A DNA stretch of 64,000 nucleotides from Thiocystis violascens DSM 198 (GTDB taxonomy: Bacteria; Pseudomonadota; Gammaproteobacteria; Chromatiales; Chromatiaceae): NCBI RefSeq assembly GCF_000227745.2, contig NC_018012.1, forward strand, positions 4,151,412 to 4,215,411, in the 5' to 3' direction. This document shows, piece by piece, positions 62,880-64,000 of this stretch. The translations under genes and the position numbers were made by a program. Position 1 is the first letter of the stretch. Each line of letters starts with the position of its first letter. The notes beneath the pieces were generated by a model that made no database searches, was not told the DNA's origin, and worked only from the letters and a program-made list of their open reading frames with translations.

Positions 62880-63484
62880 CGCCAGACCAGCGCGGCGATC
62901 GCCAAGGCGCCGCCCAGCGCCCAGACGCCCTCTCCGACGTCGAACGCGATCCCGATGGGCAATGGCTCCGCCGCCTGCGTCATCGTCAGCAGACCCGCGT
63001 ACCAGGCCGGATAATCCCAGGGGAACGGCTCGGGTCTGGCCAGCAGGCAGAGCACGCCACCGGCCAGAGAGAGGATGACGACAATGGCGAACACGAGCGC
63101 CGTCGCGCCGGGGCCGGACCAGGATTCGGCGTCGAAGAGCGCCAGTGCCAAATGACTGATGTCCAGCGCCGTGCCCAGCGCGGCGGCGGCCACCAATCCG
63201 GAAAAGAGCGTCACGACGAACGTGTCGGCGTCGAGACGCCGTTGCAGAACCGGCAATAGCACCAGCATCCAGACGCTTAGGAAGGCGGTTTCGGGGCCAG
63301 CCAGCGGCCAATCGCGTCCACTCAAGACAGTCCACGCCACATCCCGCCAGAAGGGCGAGAGTCCCAGCGCAATCGAGACCGCTGCCAGCGCCAGCCGGGC
63401 GCCCCAGCGACGGGTCAATTCCGGGCGCCAGGCCGCCAGACCGAAGAGCGTCAACCACAGCAGAAGCGCGATGAGGGTCGTCAT
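62852..63484 (-). CDS. Integral membrane protein of unknown function
   Basis: A 210-residue protein with six or so hydrophobic helices (from TLIALLLWLTLFGLAAW to GGALAIAALVWRYG) and few charged loops. No family recognised. The ATG at 63484 is used; an in-frame extension runs into the IS element and is not native. Its 3' end overlaps the convergent Fe-S reductase by 28 bases. The IS5-family element inserted about 50 bases upstream, so its promoter may be disrupted or replaced. A 21-base tandem repeat (TTTTCTCGTGACACC twice) lies at 63496-63530. Confidence 0.7.
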   Translation of the reverse strand: MTTLIALLLWLTLFGLAAWRPELTRRWGARLALAAVSIALGLSPFWRDVAWTVLSGRDWPLAGPETAFLSVWMLVLLPVLQRRLDADTFVVTLFSGLVAAAALGTALDISHLALALFDAESWSGPGATALVFAIVVILSLAGGVLCLLARPEPFPWDYPAWYAGLLTMTQAAEPLPIGIAFDVGEGVWALGGALAIAALVWRYGRLPSAA

Positions 63485-63533
63485 GACGCCAGACTTTTCT
63501 CGTGACACCGCGCCATTTTCTCGTGACACCTCA

Positions 63534-64000
63534 GAGGGTGTAGACAAAATCAAACCGTTGTGGTCAACCGCCGCAGCAGGATGCGCGCCTCCGCCAGCCA
63601 AACCCAGGTTTCGGAGACCGCTGGCAGACGGTCATGATGCATGATCAATCGACGGGCACGCTCATTCCACGCATGGGTGCGCTCGACAACCCAGCGCTTC
63701 GGCAGCGGAACGAAGCCGTCGGCGTTGGCGATCACCACTCGGTCAGGCGCCCCGTCCACGTGCCAGGAGCCAACGCTTTTGTTGGCTGGATGGCGCACGA
63801 CTTCCACGCGGATCGCGTGGGTCTGCTCGGTGGTTTGGGCAAATTGACCGGCGTAGGCGCTATCGACAAACAGCGTGTTGATCTGGGGGTACTTGGCGGC
63901 CGCGTCAGCGACGGCGCCCGAGGCGGCATCGCGGTCCTGAAGATTGGCCGCGACCACGCTCACCGCCAACACGAACCCCAAGGTATCGACCACCAGGCTG
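63534..64000 (-). mobile_element. IS5-family insertion sequence (copy 2, cut by window end)
   Basis: Starts with the same inverted repeat as copy 1 (GAGGGTGTAGACAAAA) preceded by TCA at 63531-63533, the same target trinucleotide. Reads leftward, opposite to copy 1. The remaining part, including the other end, is beyond the window. Confidence 0.92.
63550..64000 (-). CDS. IS5-family transposase (copy 2, C-terminal part)
   Basis: The last ~150 residues, from the strand before MVDTLGFVLAV-like sequence to LLRRLTTTV, with catalytic D (LFVDSAYAG) and E (VVERTHAWNERARR). The visible protein is identical to copy 1, which points to recent transposition or gene conversion. Confidence 0.92.
   Translation of the reverse strand, partial: SLVVDTLGFVLAVSVVAANLQDRDAASGAVADAAAKYPQINTLFVDSAYAGQFAQTTEQTHAIRVEVVRHPANKSVGSWHVDGAPDRVVIANADGFVPLPKRWVVERTHAWNERARRLIMHHDRLPAVSETWVWLAEARILLRRLTTTV

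Overview
The window is a GC-rich chromosomal segment of a gammaproteobacterium. Gene order and content best fit an anoxygenic phototroph of the purple sulfur type (Chromatiaceae): a pyruvate:ferredoxin oxidoreductase (nifJ), a hybrid cluster protein (hcp), the CO-protection protein of nitrogenase (cowN), an acetate symporter pair (actP/yjcH), ubiD, and E. coli-like cell-wall clusters. The taxonomic assignment is inference; no 16S rRNA or photosynthesis gene lies here, and I recognised no tRNA, rRNA or CRISPR array.

Layout. 0-11 kb: actP (cut by the window edge), yjcH, a DHOD-like flavoprotein, nifJ, rimI, a Rieske protein, a complete IS5-family element and hcp with an FNR/Dnr-type palindrome upstream. 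11-18 kb: a DUF971 protein, a PQQ-type sugar dehydrogenase, a diguanylate cyclase with a periplasmic NMT1-like domain, a DUF389 membrane protein and gatCA. 18-28.6 kb: the rod-shape and peptidoglycan block mreBCD-mrdA-mrdB-mltB-rlpA-dacA-ybeD-lipB, then cowN convergent with lipB. 28.6-40 kb: gltX, a HAD phosphatase, tgt, a small heat-shock protein, a PanE-like reductase, a quinone reductase, a phosphoesterase, a TtcA-type protein and a DUF900 hydrolase, separated by palindromic REP-like repeats.

40-43.9 kb is an AT-richer accessory island. It holds a DUF4160/DUF2442 pair whose first gene was split by an IS1-family element (8-bp target duplication visible), attC-like sites suggesting former integron cassettes, a protein with a HEPN-type R-x4-H motif, and an Mrr-type endonuclease between 73-bp direct repeats. 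43.9-48 kb: sucAB (2-oxoglutarate dehydrogenase). 48.3-54 kb is a decaying region: a degenerate NRDE protein, remnants of a chemoreceptor, of a GDSL-type autotransporter and of a PD-(D/E)XK gene, around an intact two-component system and a DUF4405 membrane protein. 54-64 kb: prlC, a methyltransferase, ubiD, an RRM protein, small secreted proteins, an SDR, an Fe-S flavin reductase, a membrane protein and a second, inverted copy of the IS5-family element cut by the window end.

Most genes are core housekeeping. The points of interest are the IS/REP architecture, the cassette-like island, the shortened Hcp with its probable NO/anaerobic regulator site, CowN, and several traceable gene-decay events. 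I did not find a clearly new multi-gene system; the 40-43.9 kb island is the best candidate.
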